Shown: positions 12,301 through 22,900 of the stretch, one piece after another | Position numbering within the stretch: the stretch's first letter is position 1 | Layout: every line of letters starts with the position of its first letter | NCBI RefSeq assembly: GCF_000002425.4 | Contig: NC_037269.1 | Coordinates: 7,759,330 to 7,823,329 of the forward strand | Reading direction: 5' to 3' | DNA: 64,000 bases | Origin: Physcomitrium patens | Lineage: Eukaryota; Streptophyta; Bryopsida; Funariales; Funariaceae | Translations under genes and position numbers: made by a program | The notes under the pieces: model-generated | The model's input: the letters and a program-made list of their open reading frames with translations, nothing else | Told to the model about the DNA's origin: nothing | Database searches by the model: none

Positions 12301-13958
12301 AAGGTTGAAAAAGCAGCGTTTGATCAACAATGTATGACGTTGTTGAAGCCAGAGCAATTTAGGCTTTGTCCTACTATTGTGCCAATTGATGCTGACTTCC
12401 TGAATCAGGTACGTGCCGTGACCATTGAAGATTCAGTAGCCATTGATATCAAGCAACGTGCCAATGACGACAAGTTTAAGGTAGAGGGAGATCTTTTATA
12501 CTTTGAGGAGCGGTTGTATATCCCAAAAGGACCAGCACGACTCCGAGTTCTTCAATCTCGCCACGATTTTCCAACTGCGGGACATTTTGGATTCAACAAG
12601 ACCTTGGAGCTTATTTCTCGAGATTTTTGGTGGCCTCAAATGTAGAAGGATGTGAAAGATTTTGTCCTCTCAAACAACATCTGTTCAAGATCTAAGAATC
12701 CTCGGCATCGCCCTTATGAACTCGTACATCCATTGCCGATTCTACGTCGACTATGGTCTTTAGTTTCCATGTACTTCATCACGGACCTACCATCATCAAA
12801 TTCATTTGACAGCATCTTTGTTGTGGTAGATCGGCTTACAAAGATGGTGCCCTTTGTCCCTTGCAAGAAGACATCATCTAGTGAAGTCATAGCAAGGCTC
12901 TTTCTCGATAAGGTATATCGATATCATGGACTATCAGATGATATCGTATCAGATTGAAGAACCCAGTTCGTATCAAAGTTTTGGAGATCTCTTTTTGAGA
13001 TACTAAAGGTGGATATCAAGCTTTCTTCGACTTTTCATCCTCAAACTGACGGCCAAACAGAACGGATGAACCAAGTCTTGGAACAATACTTACGATGTAG
13101 CATCAACTATCAGCAAGACGATTGGACCGCATATCTGTCGCTAGCCAAGTTTGCATATAACAACACCCTCCAAGCGTCGACTCAATACACACCATTCTTT
13201 TCCAACTATGGGTATCATCCGAAGCTTGATTTATTGAGTCCGTCAACAAATAACAATCCAACTGCTGAAGGATTTGGAAAACAACTATCAGAGCTTCAAA
13301 ATACATTGAAGCTTCAATTACAATCCGCTCAAGAATCCTACAAGGCGTCTACAGATAGATTTTAGAATCAAGCACCTACTTTCAAAATTGGAGATCAAGC
13401 ATGGCTTCTTCGACGGAATATCAAAACCAAGCGACCATGTGATAAGTTGGACTATCAAAGATTGGGACCATTTATCATCCAGAAGCAAATCAATCCAGTG
13501 GCATACCGTTTGGAATTACCAGCTTCTATGAAGGTAAATCTAGTCTTTCATGTTTCTCTGTTGGAGCCTTATCGAGAGTCATCTTTTCTTGGAAGAGTGC
13601 AATGTCCGCCACCTAGTATTGAGATCGAGAACCACGAGGAATACGAGGTTGAAAAGGTGCTGGATTCATGGCGAAGGTGGGGCAAGTTGGAATATCTTGT
13701 CCATTGGTGTGGCTACGACATTAACGAGCGAACGTGGGAGCCAGCTAAAAATTTCGCCAATACGTGGCAAAAGGTACAAGAGTTTTCATCAACAACATCT
13801 TCATAAACCTAAGCTGGTTTGATGATAGCTTCCTTCTGAAGCTTGCTCACCTAAGAATATAAGAAAGGGGGAGAGCACACCAAAATTCGTAGTTGACGTA
13901 GTTATTTTCTCCAAGATAAAGTAGAATTTTTTCAGTAGCCATAGTTTGGTCTTCTGAT

Positions 13959-14312
13959 ATGGATAGCCAAGAGGTAGATACTATGCCAGTCAGATTATCT
14001 CAACCAACTAGCTCACGAAGGCGACCCCGAGATGAAGAATTGCTTACACCACAACGAGGACGGAGGATACCGAGTAACCGATCATTGGTTATTGTATTTG
14101 AGTTCGAGCCTGCTTATGATGGTAAGCCAGAAGACATGTTTGTGGGACAATTTCACAATGAGGATACGAAAGTTCATACTTGGTCAAAAGTCAAAGGAGT
14201 GGGCCACTACCGTTGGCTTCAACGGCCAATGAACCACTTGCCTCATGAACAACAGTTGGACTTCATAGTAGACGTTATACGACAGATCTTCATTTTCTTC
14301 TATTGGTACTGA
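13959..14312 (+). CDS. Extra ORF between pol and 3' LTR of Gypsy-1, unknown function
   Basis: This open frame of 117 codons starts MDSQEVDTMPVRLSQP, about 150 bp after the chromodomain stop and just before the polypurine tract. The N-terminal third is basic (SRRRPRDEELLTPQRGRRIP). The middle contains YDGKPEDMFVGQFH and a Trp-rich patch (HTWSKVKGVGHYRWLQRP). I recognise no domain, and Env is not indicated because no signal peptide or transmembrane segment is evident. Gypsy-C shows the start of a similar frame at the same place (minus strand from 27811), so this may be a lineage feature rather than a chance ORF. Whether it is translated is unknown. Confidence 0.45.
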   Translation: MDSQEVDTMPVRLSQPTSSRRRPRDEELLTPQRGRRIPSNRSLVIVFEFEPAYDGKPEDMFVGQFHNEDTKVHTWSKVKGVGHYRWLQRPMNHLPHEQQLDFIVDVIRQIFIFFYWY

Positions 14313-14348
14313 TTAATAACAACATTGCTTCTCAGAGACCTCGAAGCT

Positions 14349-14362
14349 AAAGGAGGGGATGA
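14349..14362 (+). other. Gypsy-1 polypurine tract
   Basis: AAAGGAGGGGATGA directly abuts the TGTTAGGG start of the 3' LTR, the expected position for the plus-strand DNA primer. Confidence 0.8.
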
Positions 14363-14760
14363 TGTTAGGGACATAGTCCTTAGAACATTCTAGAGACAAG
14401 TTTCTAGAACTTTCTAGAAGCAAGTCTCTGGAACCTTCTAGAAGCTTCTTAGTTGGTAGAAGATGTTAGGGACATAGTCTTTAGAACCTTCTAGAGACAA
14501 GTTTCTAGAACCTTCTAGAAGCAAGTCTCTGGAATCTTCTAGAAGCTTCCTAGTTGGTAGAAGTTGCTTGAGAAGCTTCCTAAATAGGAGTATGTATTGG
14601 AATCGAGGCTGAAGAGTTCTTCAGTCTCGACAACACATCTCTTGGAGCTCTAGCTCACCTCTTTGGTGTTGTTTTTGTATTCATCTGATTAATCTAGTTC
14701 TTGCCAGTTCTTTTTGAACTTCTTGTTAGATCTCGAGTCTGTATTTTTGTGTCCATGACA
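14363..14760 (+). repeat. Gypsy-1 3' LTR with internal 101-bp tandem duplication
   Basis: The LTR is 398 bp, ending GTGTCCATGACA. Its first 101 bp (14363-14463) are repeated at 14464-14564. Removing one copy leaves 297 bp, exactly the 5' LTR length. The duplicated block is the HSE-bearing part, so this LTR has four dense HSE arrays at 14402-14419, 14431-14448, 14503-14520 and 14532-14549, against two in the 5' LTR. Confidence 0.93.
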
Positions 14761-14765
14761 GTTTC
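14761..14765. repeat. Target-site duplication of Gypsy-1, right copy (GTTTC)
   Basis: It matches 9019-9023 exactly. Host sequence resumes directly after it. Confidence 0.95.
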
Positions 14766-16260
14766 AAATATTGGAGTTTGGAGGGCCAATGAGGGTTTTA
14801 AGTTTTGAAACAATCTCTTAATTAGATTGAGATAAAGTTTGATGCACTAGTAGTAGACTTGATTATCAACAATTGTACAAAATATGAAATCAATTGGATA
14901 GTGAAAACTAGAGATATCAAAGCTAGGAGATTGACATCAAGATTGAAAACAAGGCCAATTGACATCCAAGCAAATTATGAGGTTTATCTCCCATTTGATA
15001 AATTTGATGTTCTTTAAATTTTTTGTACTTATTTTCAATTAAGAAATTGAAAGATTTATAAATTTTGAATTAGAATTAATAATTAAATTATTAGTTATTG
15101 AGGATTTGAATCTCTTATAAGATTTGATGAAGCTTTTATTAGGATTATTTAATATTTGATTAAAATTTGATTATAATTTAGGATTTGATGAAGATTTGAT
15201 TAAGATTCAATTAAGATACTTTTAGGATTTTAACAAGATCTAATTAAGATTTGATTAAGATTTTGTTAAGATTTTATTAAGATTTGGTCAAAGTTTAGAA
15301 TTTAAGGTTTGATTAAGATTCACGATTTAAGATATGATTAAAAATTAATTAAGGTTCTTTTAAGATTCTATTAAAATTTGATTAGGATTTAATTGAGATT
15401 CTTTTAGAATTGAGTTAAGATTTGATCATGGTTCAATTAGGATTTGATTAGAAGTTGATAAGATTTAATCAGGCTTTAATTAGAATTTGATTAAAAATTA
15501 ATAGGATTTGACATAGGTTTGATTAAAGTATGTTAAAGATTATTAATGGTTTATCTAGAATTGATTAGATTATAATAAAATATATCTAAGAATTTTCTAA
15601 AGTTGATAGGATGTACTTAAGATAATTAGAAGCTTACTTAAGTTGTCTAAGGTTGCAAAGGGATGTTTTTAAATACCTTATACATTGTATTGGGTTATAA
15701 ATCAAACTTCAAAGTACATTCAAATACTTCTATAGCTAGATGCACAATACATTTTCAAGTTAGTTTTTACATAACATAACAATGTAGCTTTTAGAATAAA
15801 AGTAAATAACTTAGATTATAGAATCCTAACAAGACTAATTTTCATTGTATCTTCATTGCAATACAATCTACTTTCTCATGTTGTCACCTACTTATGGAAT
15901 CATTTAATTGATGTCTTTGAAACTTAAAAGCTTGGCAACAAATGTCATATTGACTCCATAGATATCTTTGCTAAAAATTTATTTATTCATTATTCACCTC
16001 TAATAATTAATCTTTCTTTTTGCAACAATTAATAGGAGACAGCTGTAATAATTTCACTTAATTCAAAGAAATAATCTATCATAAAAAACAATCTTTACTC
16101 TTGTTTTAAATTCTATGAAATGTACGTATTAAAGCATGCTTGTTTGAAGGAAAGACCCAAATTTTATTACAAAATAATAGCTTCAGCATTGTAAGTATGT
16201 AATGGTTGAACACAGCTGTTCAGATACTGTAAAACAATAAGCATTCCATGAACCTGGTTT
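14766..16260. other. AT-rich intergenic DNA with a degenerate short repeat
   Basis: No gene is visible. From about 15110 to 15560 the plus strand is dominated by variants of GATTTGATTAAGATT spaced irregularly 14-30 bp apart, giving a satellite-like look without a fixed period. The rest is plain AT-rich sequence. Confidence 0.5.
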
Positions 16261-16281
16261 CTGTGCTAAGATGTATGTAAT

Positions 16282-16587
16282 TCAGATGGTCCTCGATGAT
16301 TCCACAATTCCTACCGACAGCAGAACTGGGTTGCCTGACCAAAGCACTGACAAATTCATACTAGAATGTACAAGTATATGCAAGTCATGGAGATGGAAGA
16401 TTCTTCTCACTCCGGTTAGGATGGGTAGTCGGGGAAGGCTTGTGCCTCGTACAACGGACACATCCAGGTCCTCTGCATAGGAATCGAACCCTTTGTCCTC
16501 AACGTCAAATGCCTCATCCGACCCCTGCTCACTGATTGTGAAGAAAGGATTCGAAGTACTGAGGGAAGAATTCGGCAGCTTGACCAT
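16282..16587 (-). other. Unassigned open frame of 101 codons downstream of the SPD1-like pseudogene
   Basis: The minus-strand frame contains SEQGSDEAFDVEDKGFDSYA followed by SVVRGTSLPRLPILTGVRRI. The acidic, Ser-rich stretch looks like real protein sequence rather than a random frame and lies on the same strand as the SPD1-like pseudogene, about 120 bp beyond its last recognised block. It could be a former terminal exon of that gene or an unrelated relic. I do not recognise the sequence. Confidence 0.25.
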
Positions 16588-16703
16588 TTGAAATCACTCT
16601 CTGCTCCACTGATAATTAGTTGCCCCTTCTAGATATCATGCAGTTTATTCACCGAAGGTCAACACCAGCCTTCGCTCTGCATTTAGACATGGAATTCAAA
16701 ACC

Positions 16704-19089
16704 TCAAAATGGCAGAAGAGCTGGTATTCGGCTGCTACAGGTATCTGCCTGTCTGTCTCTGCAGAGTTGGTGGTGGGAAGGGATTTTGATTACCTCTAAA
16801 GCATCAATGTCCTGGGCTGAGATTGACCGCTTGTAGATTGGTAGTTCTAGTTTCCCTCCCTTATCACCTCGTGTGTGATCAGAGTCAAGGGAAATGTTGC
16901 CTGCATGCTCATTATTGCATGCATTGCCCTCACCATTTGGGTCACTTGTGTTGGTCTTGATGGCGAAGAAAGTGACCTGCCGAGGCTTGGCCATTCCCCG
17001 GACACACAAGTTCGATATGAGTTTGCAGCAAAGAGCGAGAACTGCATCAGCAGCTCCAATGTCTTCCTTGATCCGGACCATCTTTTCTAATCCCATGGGA
17101 TCCATCACTCTCTCCAGGAATTCTTCAATAATCAATGAATACTCAGTGGAGAGTACACACAAGAATTGATATCCATGATTGAATAGTTTCATTAATTTGG
17201 ATGAAAGAATTAATTATTGAAAGCTGACACTGGTTGATGTACTCTTATCAGTTGATTACCTTGTGTAGATACTGGAGAATCGGAGCACTCCTACGCCTGC
17301 ACAGCTGCTCTGTCTGCACCGAAATCCATACCTGCGTAATCGCCCTCCTCACTCTTATCAGTCCAGTCGGACGCGTATTTGAAGCTTGAGCCAGAATCAT
17401 GACGGCCAGGACTTGATTGTGTGGTGTACTTGTACACATTCTCCACCACCAACTGCCATTCTCAATCAAGTTGCGTACCCCTACCCTCAGCGCTTTACCT
17501 GACACATGCATGAGAGGGTTTTTGATTTGTGAAAAAAAAGACCATCAACACAATGTAAAGTATGGAGAGCTTTGTAGGTAGAATTAGAGAAGAGTAAGAT
17601 CAACCAGTAAGCAACGCATCCACGGCAGCTGCCAAGCAGTGGTGCACTCGCCACTCGGTTCTCAAGATTATTTCGCAAGCGGATGAGAACTCCAGCGGTC
17701 CTTGCCGTTCCAGCACACTCTTTTGCACTTATCACCTCCGTGCTTCCTTATCACCAAGAATCGCACTTTTTAGACCACCTCCAGTTTTACAACCATCTCA
17801 ACAACCTTGTAAGCATTTTGTTTGGAGTCTTCCAAGCAGCATATTGTTCAGACGAGCATTGGCATGATTATTCGTGAAACTTCAATCAAGAGGAGAACAT
17901 GCAGAACAAATCCTAATGTGCGCAGCTTAATGCCCCCGGCCAGATTTTGAAGTGTAAAATTCTTGATTAAATTATCAGTCGTCATACCGTGTGCAGTGAC
18001 CACAAGCTTAATACCACATTAGGCTACAGTGCCCGCAGCTCGTGCTTCTGAACTCAGTTTCAATCTCGTCAATGACAATCACTTAGGACATGTTAGTCTC
18101 CACAGCTTCAATCATCACTCGCAAGCATGCGCAATTAGCTGTGGTTCATGAGCAGCAAGTCAAAACACAAAGACGACATGACAATATCAATCACTGAAAT
18201 GAGAATAATGGCTGTTTCTTTTGGTATCTAAATTGTGTTGTAGACCAACTTCGGGGACTTGCTTACGGCGAGCCATACCAATGCCGGCGTGAGTAATGTC
18301 GCCATTGCTTGCTATCTCATTCGATGCGCCCACACTGACGAATCACTTGTGGTACTCATTAGCCAACATACTTGCAACTTCCCTGCATGAAATCACTCAT
18401 CTATCAACACAATACTTGCAAAAGCATCGACAAGCGCAACATCTGGTTTGAGGATTTATTTAATTTCAAATGTATCCTAGATCGAGACACAAAAGATTCT
18501 GAAGTTCAAGCTCAATCGTGCGATTTGATGCTAAGTACCTGTTCGCATTGGTCTCGACAGCACCAGGAGGTCCCATAAACAGCAAGGAATCGCTACCGGC
18601 GACCAGGTCACGGATAATTTCAGCACTATCAGGGATATCTCGCCCAACTCGGCAAGTAAGCCTCCCGACGCGCCCGGATCGAGGTCATATTGCACTCACA
18701 CGATGGTGAGCCCAGTCAATCCCTGCTTAGTTATCCTCACCTAATTCTCCTGTCTGTAACGATCAGTCAGTATGGCAATCAACATTCACATCACAAGCTG
18801 AGTGCTTGGATTGCCGCCCAAACCCTATAAATAATTGGTTGCAACATGCGCTTGTGGTTGGAAACACCCAACAAATCATCGAAACATTCATGAGATGATA
18901 ACTTGTAGTATAGAAAAGTACCATCGAGATAGCTTGATGGATATCTTGTGCGGTAGCTCTCGTCTCCGATAAGAGCCAATCGCGGGACGGAAAGCGTGCC
19001 ACGGGCCACCGACTTAAGTCCATACAATCTCTTCCAGATTGTTGATCTCGAGATGCGTCACTAGCTTCCGTGCTTGGCATCGCTACCAA
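16704..19089 (-). pseudogene. SPD1/Ycf45-like plastid AAA-type ATPase, decayed multi-exon copy
   Basis: Minus-strand blocks follow the order of the Ycf45/SPD1 family. About 19023-18925: MDLSRWPVARFPSRDWLLSE. About 18720-18540: a relic of GIDRTLHRISAI, then LTCRVGRDIPDSAEIIRDLV and the Walker-A region. About 18334-18245: NEIASNGDITHAGIGMARRK. About 18124-18058: RVMIEAVETNM, then VIVIDEIETE (Walker B). About 17993-17930: NLIKNFTLQNLAGGIK. About 17770-17608: ILGDKEARR, VLERQGPLEFSSACEI and TEWRVHHCLAAAVDALLTG. About 17130-16980: GLEKMVRIKEDIGAADAVLA, the C-terminal nucleic-acid-binding part. The P-loop reads GPPGAVETN in place of GPPGVGKTT, so ATP binding is lost. A stop lies just before Walker B, and frameshifts follow Walker B, follow EARR, and follow IKTNT in the C-terminal part. 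Intron-like gaps show that it is not a processed copy. The functional family acts in chloroplast development. Confidence 0.85.
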
Positions 19090-20299
19090 TTCCGCAGGAA
19101 TCAGCTTCTTCTCCGGGCCAGACCTAAATCCTGAATTCTGTGCGTTTATAGCTAAGTCATGTGAACTAAAACACTGCCCTTAATTGACGTTACTCGCCTC
19201 TTGAAACTTCTCAACATTATTGCTCTCTTCAAACTCGAGGATCTACCACGGGACATGCATTGCCTTCCATGTGCGCATTTCAGCCCCAAGAAGTTGGGCA
19301 GAAGTAGTGCCCGAGAGCTGGCAACTTTTAAATCCAAAACTGCAAGACCACTTGAGGCAGTGGCGCAACTCGTGGACGCCAAATCGTAGCCAAATCTCAC
19401 AACCAGTATACTATTCGACAGCACAGAATCCATCCTCAATGTCACCGCTACACTTACCAAATCCCTTCACTACTTCCCTGTCTACTACAAACCCTAGATT
19501 GCTTGCATCTCTTCATACCATTCCAATTCCGGATGTCAGCACCACCACTTAACACTGCCGCATCGATCAAACTGCCTCAAAAGTGATTTGCTTCGAATCT
19601 TTAAGAGCCAGAAGGCAACCAAATTATCAATCACCCGTGAATGAGAAGTTTGTCTTCCATGATGTTGCAACTCATTCGCGTTGTGCGCAAACCGTCACCA
19701 ACCCAAAGGTGGCACATTGAGAATGTAAAGGCCGCAAGGTGTAAATAGATCTAGGTGAAGAAAAGTCCATAACGGGAACGTTCGCCAGCATTAGGCTGTA
19801 GTTCATGCGCTCAAGCTTACACTTGGAGGCTCTGATTCTTAGACTTCGACCCAAGTTTCTGTATGAAGAATATGCACTCTCCTTCCTTGTTCAGAAGGAG
19901 GATACACGATATTGTCTAGTTCTTTTACTTTGTTGTCGCTCCTTCGGCTGAGTGAAAGTGCTAGCTTTCCGCATACTTTTCAGTACGTCCAAGAAGTTCT
20001 AATCCTCTCATTGCAACAAAGAACACCTCACCATCTTGTAACATCCAAGACATTTTGCTCAAAAGTTCCTCAACGATATTTCCACGAATTCCAGGATCGA
20101 AAGATTATTCACCATTTGCAGATAGAATTGTACATACAGATTTGGCACAACTAAGGATTGTTCACGATCAGTGCAGGAGGCAAGCGATGAGGTATCGAAA
20201 TCTGTACACTAACTAATCTGTTCATATATATGGCTGATAAACTATGCAATTTCATCTATCAGAAGTGAATTCTGTACCTCAACTCACTTCGTGACATGC
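19090..20299. other. Spacer between the SPD1-like pseudogene and the HMA gene
   Basis: The stretch may contain the former N-terminal exons of the SPD1-like gene (transit peptide and leader) and the 3' untranslated region of the HMA gene. The minus-strand frame at 19152-19460 (about 102 codons) has no match I can name. No other gene is supported. Confidence 0.4.
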
Positions 20300-22012
20300 T
20301 CAACGATACACACGCTGCATTCGCTCTGGCATAGGTGGCCGGGCGTCCATCCAGTATGGGACTCCATGGCTCCATGGATGGCTACCGTAATAATTTGGAG
20401 GGCCGCCCGGGTGGTGCATCGAAGGAGGCCGAAAATTGGGAGTGCTTCGCTCGTGGTAGTAGGTTCTGCGGCGTGGGGGACTGGTGGAGTGCCGTGAATG
20501 AGGTGGGCTACGTTCACGATGGAAGGAACTACTGCTGTAATGAGGTGGACTGCAGGGAGCTCTTAGATTGGACGGAATATATTCAGGGTAGAAGGAATCA
20601 TCTCTGTAGAAGACGGGAGGAGGGGGAGGTCTCACATTAGGGGGGGGATTGCGAGGATGGTAGAAAGATTCGTCTTCGTAATGCATCGGACGACCAGAAG
20701 GGCGTGAAGAATGAGAAGAAGGGCCGTAAGGGCCATAAGGGCCTTGGGACTCTCTGGTGAAGATAGGAGAATGGGGAGGTCTGAAACGTTCTTCATAGGA
20801 AGGATGGTGGAAGGCGTATGAAGGTCGAGGTGGAGGTGAAGTAGGGAGTGGTGAAGAATGAAAGTTCTCCGGGATGGGTGGAACCTCAAGTGGGTTAGTG
20901 TAAAAGATGAGCTTCGACTTGCGCTTCACTCTCTTGACCTTCTTGAGGAGACGATCTGGGTCAGCACTCCCGGTTACCTTCACAACCTGGTTCGCAAGAT
21001 CGCAAGCGATGTCTAGTACTCCTGCATCTCGCACAACCAACAAGTTCATTCAATGAGGATCTAGCACATTTAACCACTTTTTGTCTACCATTTTCCTTGC
21101 GTGGCAACATGGTTTGATGTGCTCGAATTGCTCTCAATTGACTGGAAAAGACAAGAATAGTTTTTCATTGCAATACTGCAGGACAAGATACTGAAGAGTA
21201 ACAGCGCACCTTTAATCTGAAGTGCAGCTACGACCTTTCGGACATCGTGATCATCTTTCATGGGAACCCTTAGATGTACAACCTGCAATTCGATAACAAT
21301 GTGGTGTTAACTAGAAGGGATTTCGTGAGTCAAGGTACTCCGTCAGACACATGACAATGTCATCAAGCCCTGTAAAAATATGTTCCAATCCAATACAATG
21401 TTCGAAAAGTTGCAGTCTCTTCATTATAACTTGATCCTATCTGTCAAATTCACGTGCCTACAGACAATCACTCGTATAATTTTTACTTCTCAAGGTTGAG
21501 TTGGCGTTTCAGGTGTCCAGTTAAGATTCATAGAAACAAAATGAAGACATGCGCGTGTTATGAAACAGGCACAGGAAATATTCGAGACGACTAACCGGGG
21601 TCATGTGAGGAGGCTGATGTGCAGGCGAAGAAGGATATTCGTCATCACTTGTGTCGGAGGAGGTAGCGTGAGCTTCATGTCTGATGCTATGGTCGCTATC
21701 CTCACAGCTGTCACACGTCCCAAACAGGCGCACAAACCCAGGGGTTTTTATCTCTAGAATCTCTTCCTCTTCGATTGGCTTGGGGGGATCCTTGCTCTTC
21801 AAAGGGGATACTGCGCAGATTACCATTTCTCTCCCCAAATTTTCTTGAGCCGGTTGAGCATTGCCACTGAAATCATGCTTCGAATCTGGTGCTTTTCCTT
21901 TATTGGCTTCCTTGTGCGCATCCTCCTTAGGAGCAGTGTCGATGCCAATAGGTCTATGCACGTCGTCAGGCGGTTCCGATTCAACAAATGGGACACGGGT
22001 TGTATCCGCCAT
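20300..22012 (-). CDS. HMA-fold protein lacking the metal-binding CxxC, three exons, 403 aa
   Basis: Exon 1 is 22012-21596 (ATG at 22012), exon 2 is 21282-21210 and exon 3 is 21021-20300. Introns are 313 and 188 bp, with GT..AG ends read as CCCCG/GTTAG..TTGCAG and AAAG/GTGCG..ATGCAG. The joined frame is 1212 nt with a stop at 20300. Residues 1-139 are acidic and disordered-looking. Residues about 140-205 form an HMA-type beta-alpha-beta fold: VVHLRVPMKDDHDVRKVVAA, then LDIACDLANQVVKVTGSADP, then LLKKVKRVKRKSKLIF. In copper/heavy-metal-binding members the MxCxxC loop follows the first strand; here it is MKDDHD, so both metal-binding cysteines are absent. The C-terminal half is rich in Pro, His, Arg, Ser and Tyr and ends PERMQRVYR with no CaaX box, unlike isoprenylated HIPPs. 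It resembles plant HMA-like proteins that act as interaction domains, but the role is unknown. The coding sequence looks intact. Confidence 0.85.
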
Positions 22013-22900
22013 GCTGTGTGGGAGAAAGCAAGAGAGACTTTTCTTTGAAGCTAACTGAACAAGAAGGAGAATTCGTTACAGCCACGAATTCGCAAGTTTC
22101 AAAAACAGTTCAATCGATCGCGCGATGCTAATCAAAAGACGCAAATTACGAACGTTGGGCAGGCGACGAAGCTACTCTTGGCAGAAACTGTAGAATCAAG
22201 GCGAGAAGTTTGATAGCGTCCCGCACCTTCAGCTTATCCAGCTTTGACATCCGACACCTTATTTCCAAATTCGGCCCGCTTCGTCGTGGTTCGGCAGGGT
22301 TGACCAATTACCCTGCTCCAAAAGAAACTCGATCTTCTAATGCTACAAGATGCACTTAAACTGTCAGGCACAAATGGCAAGAAAAAGCCAAATTCAACCT
22401 AACCCAGTGCAATTGCTCAGGGTTAGAGTGGCAGAATCAAACAACCAGCCGTTGCTTCACAACAAAAGTCTGCCAGCTGGAAATTGATGGTAACAGACGG
22501 GATGAGGGATCGCAGTGAACGCAATCAGAAAAGACCACAAAAGCCCTAACTCAACTCCGATTTGCAACACTGCAGGTGGAACACAACCTGGAGTGCAAAT
22601 CGCAGAAGTTGCTGACAAGCAGACACTCGCTGTGACACCCATCCCCTAGAATGAAGGAGACTCATTCCAAGTATCACCACCGGCCGTGATCTTGCTACCC
22701 CATCAGCTGAGACCCTCACATCACGTCGATAATTTGCTTACCAGTGGGGTCGACCTCCCCTTCGGACCCACTAAGTGTCTTGCAAGGTTGCGTGTCACAG
22801 GATTTCCGGCATTTATGTGCTGTTCCTGTGTTGACCATTCATGGAGCCCTTCTACTCCTAAAAATAGTAGAAAATATTCATGTCACTCTCTCTAAATAAC
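22013..22900. other. Upstream region of the HMA gene
   Basis: Moderate GC with no long open frame of recognisable type. It probably holds the 5' leader and promoter of the minus-strand HMA gene. A sharp change to very AT-rich DNA occurs near 22900. Confidence 0.4.

Larger units (their letters stand above)
9024..14760 (+). mobile_element. Gypsy-1: chromovirus LTR retrotransposon, complete but decayed
   Basis: The element is bounded by LTRs and a perfect GTTTC target duplication. In order it has a 5' LTR, a PBS-like ATATCAGAGC near 9347, and a gag region from 9487 with a CCHC knuckle near 10395 (CLYCGEEGHKVGNC). Pol follows: protease, then reverse transcriptase from about 11170 with the LFVKKKDGS and DYRGLNK blocks, RNase H about 11800-12300, and integrase about 12550-13370 with its H2C2 and core blocks. 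A chromodomain ends at 13806 (LVHWCGYDINERTWEP), which marks it as a chromovirus. It also has an extra downstream ORF and a polypurine tract. Gag and pol are interrupted by several breaks (roughly half a dozen), so the copy looks inactive. By hand the LTRs differ at about 13 of 297 aligned sites, all transitions, consistent with a moderately young insertion of perhaps a few million years at usual plant rates. Confidence 0.95.

Noticed and set aside
20335-20640. A plus-strand frame of 101 codons inside HMA exon 3
   Set aside because: It is antisense to the Pro/Arg-rich tail of the HMA protein, whose repetitive codons leave the opposite strand open.
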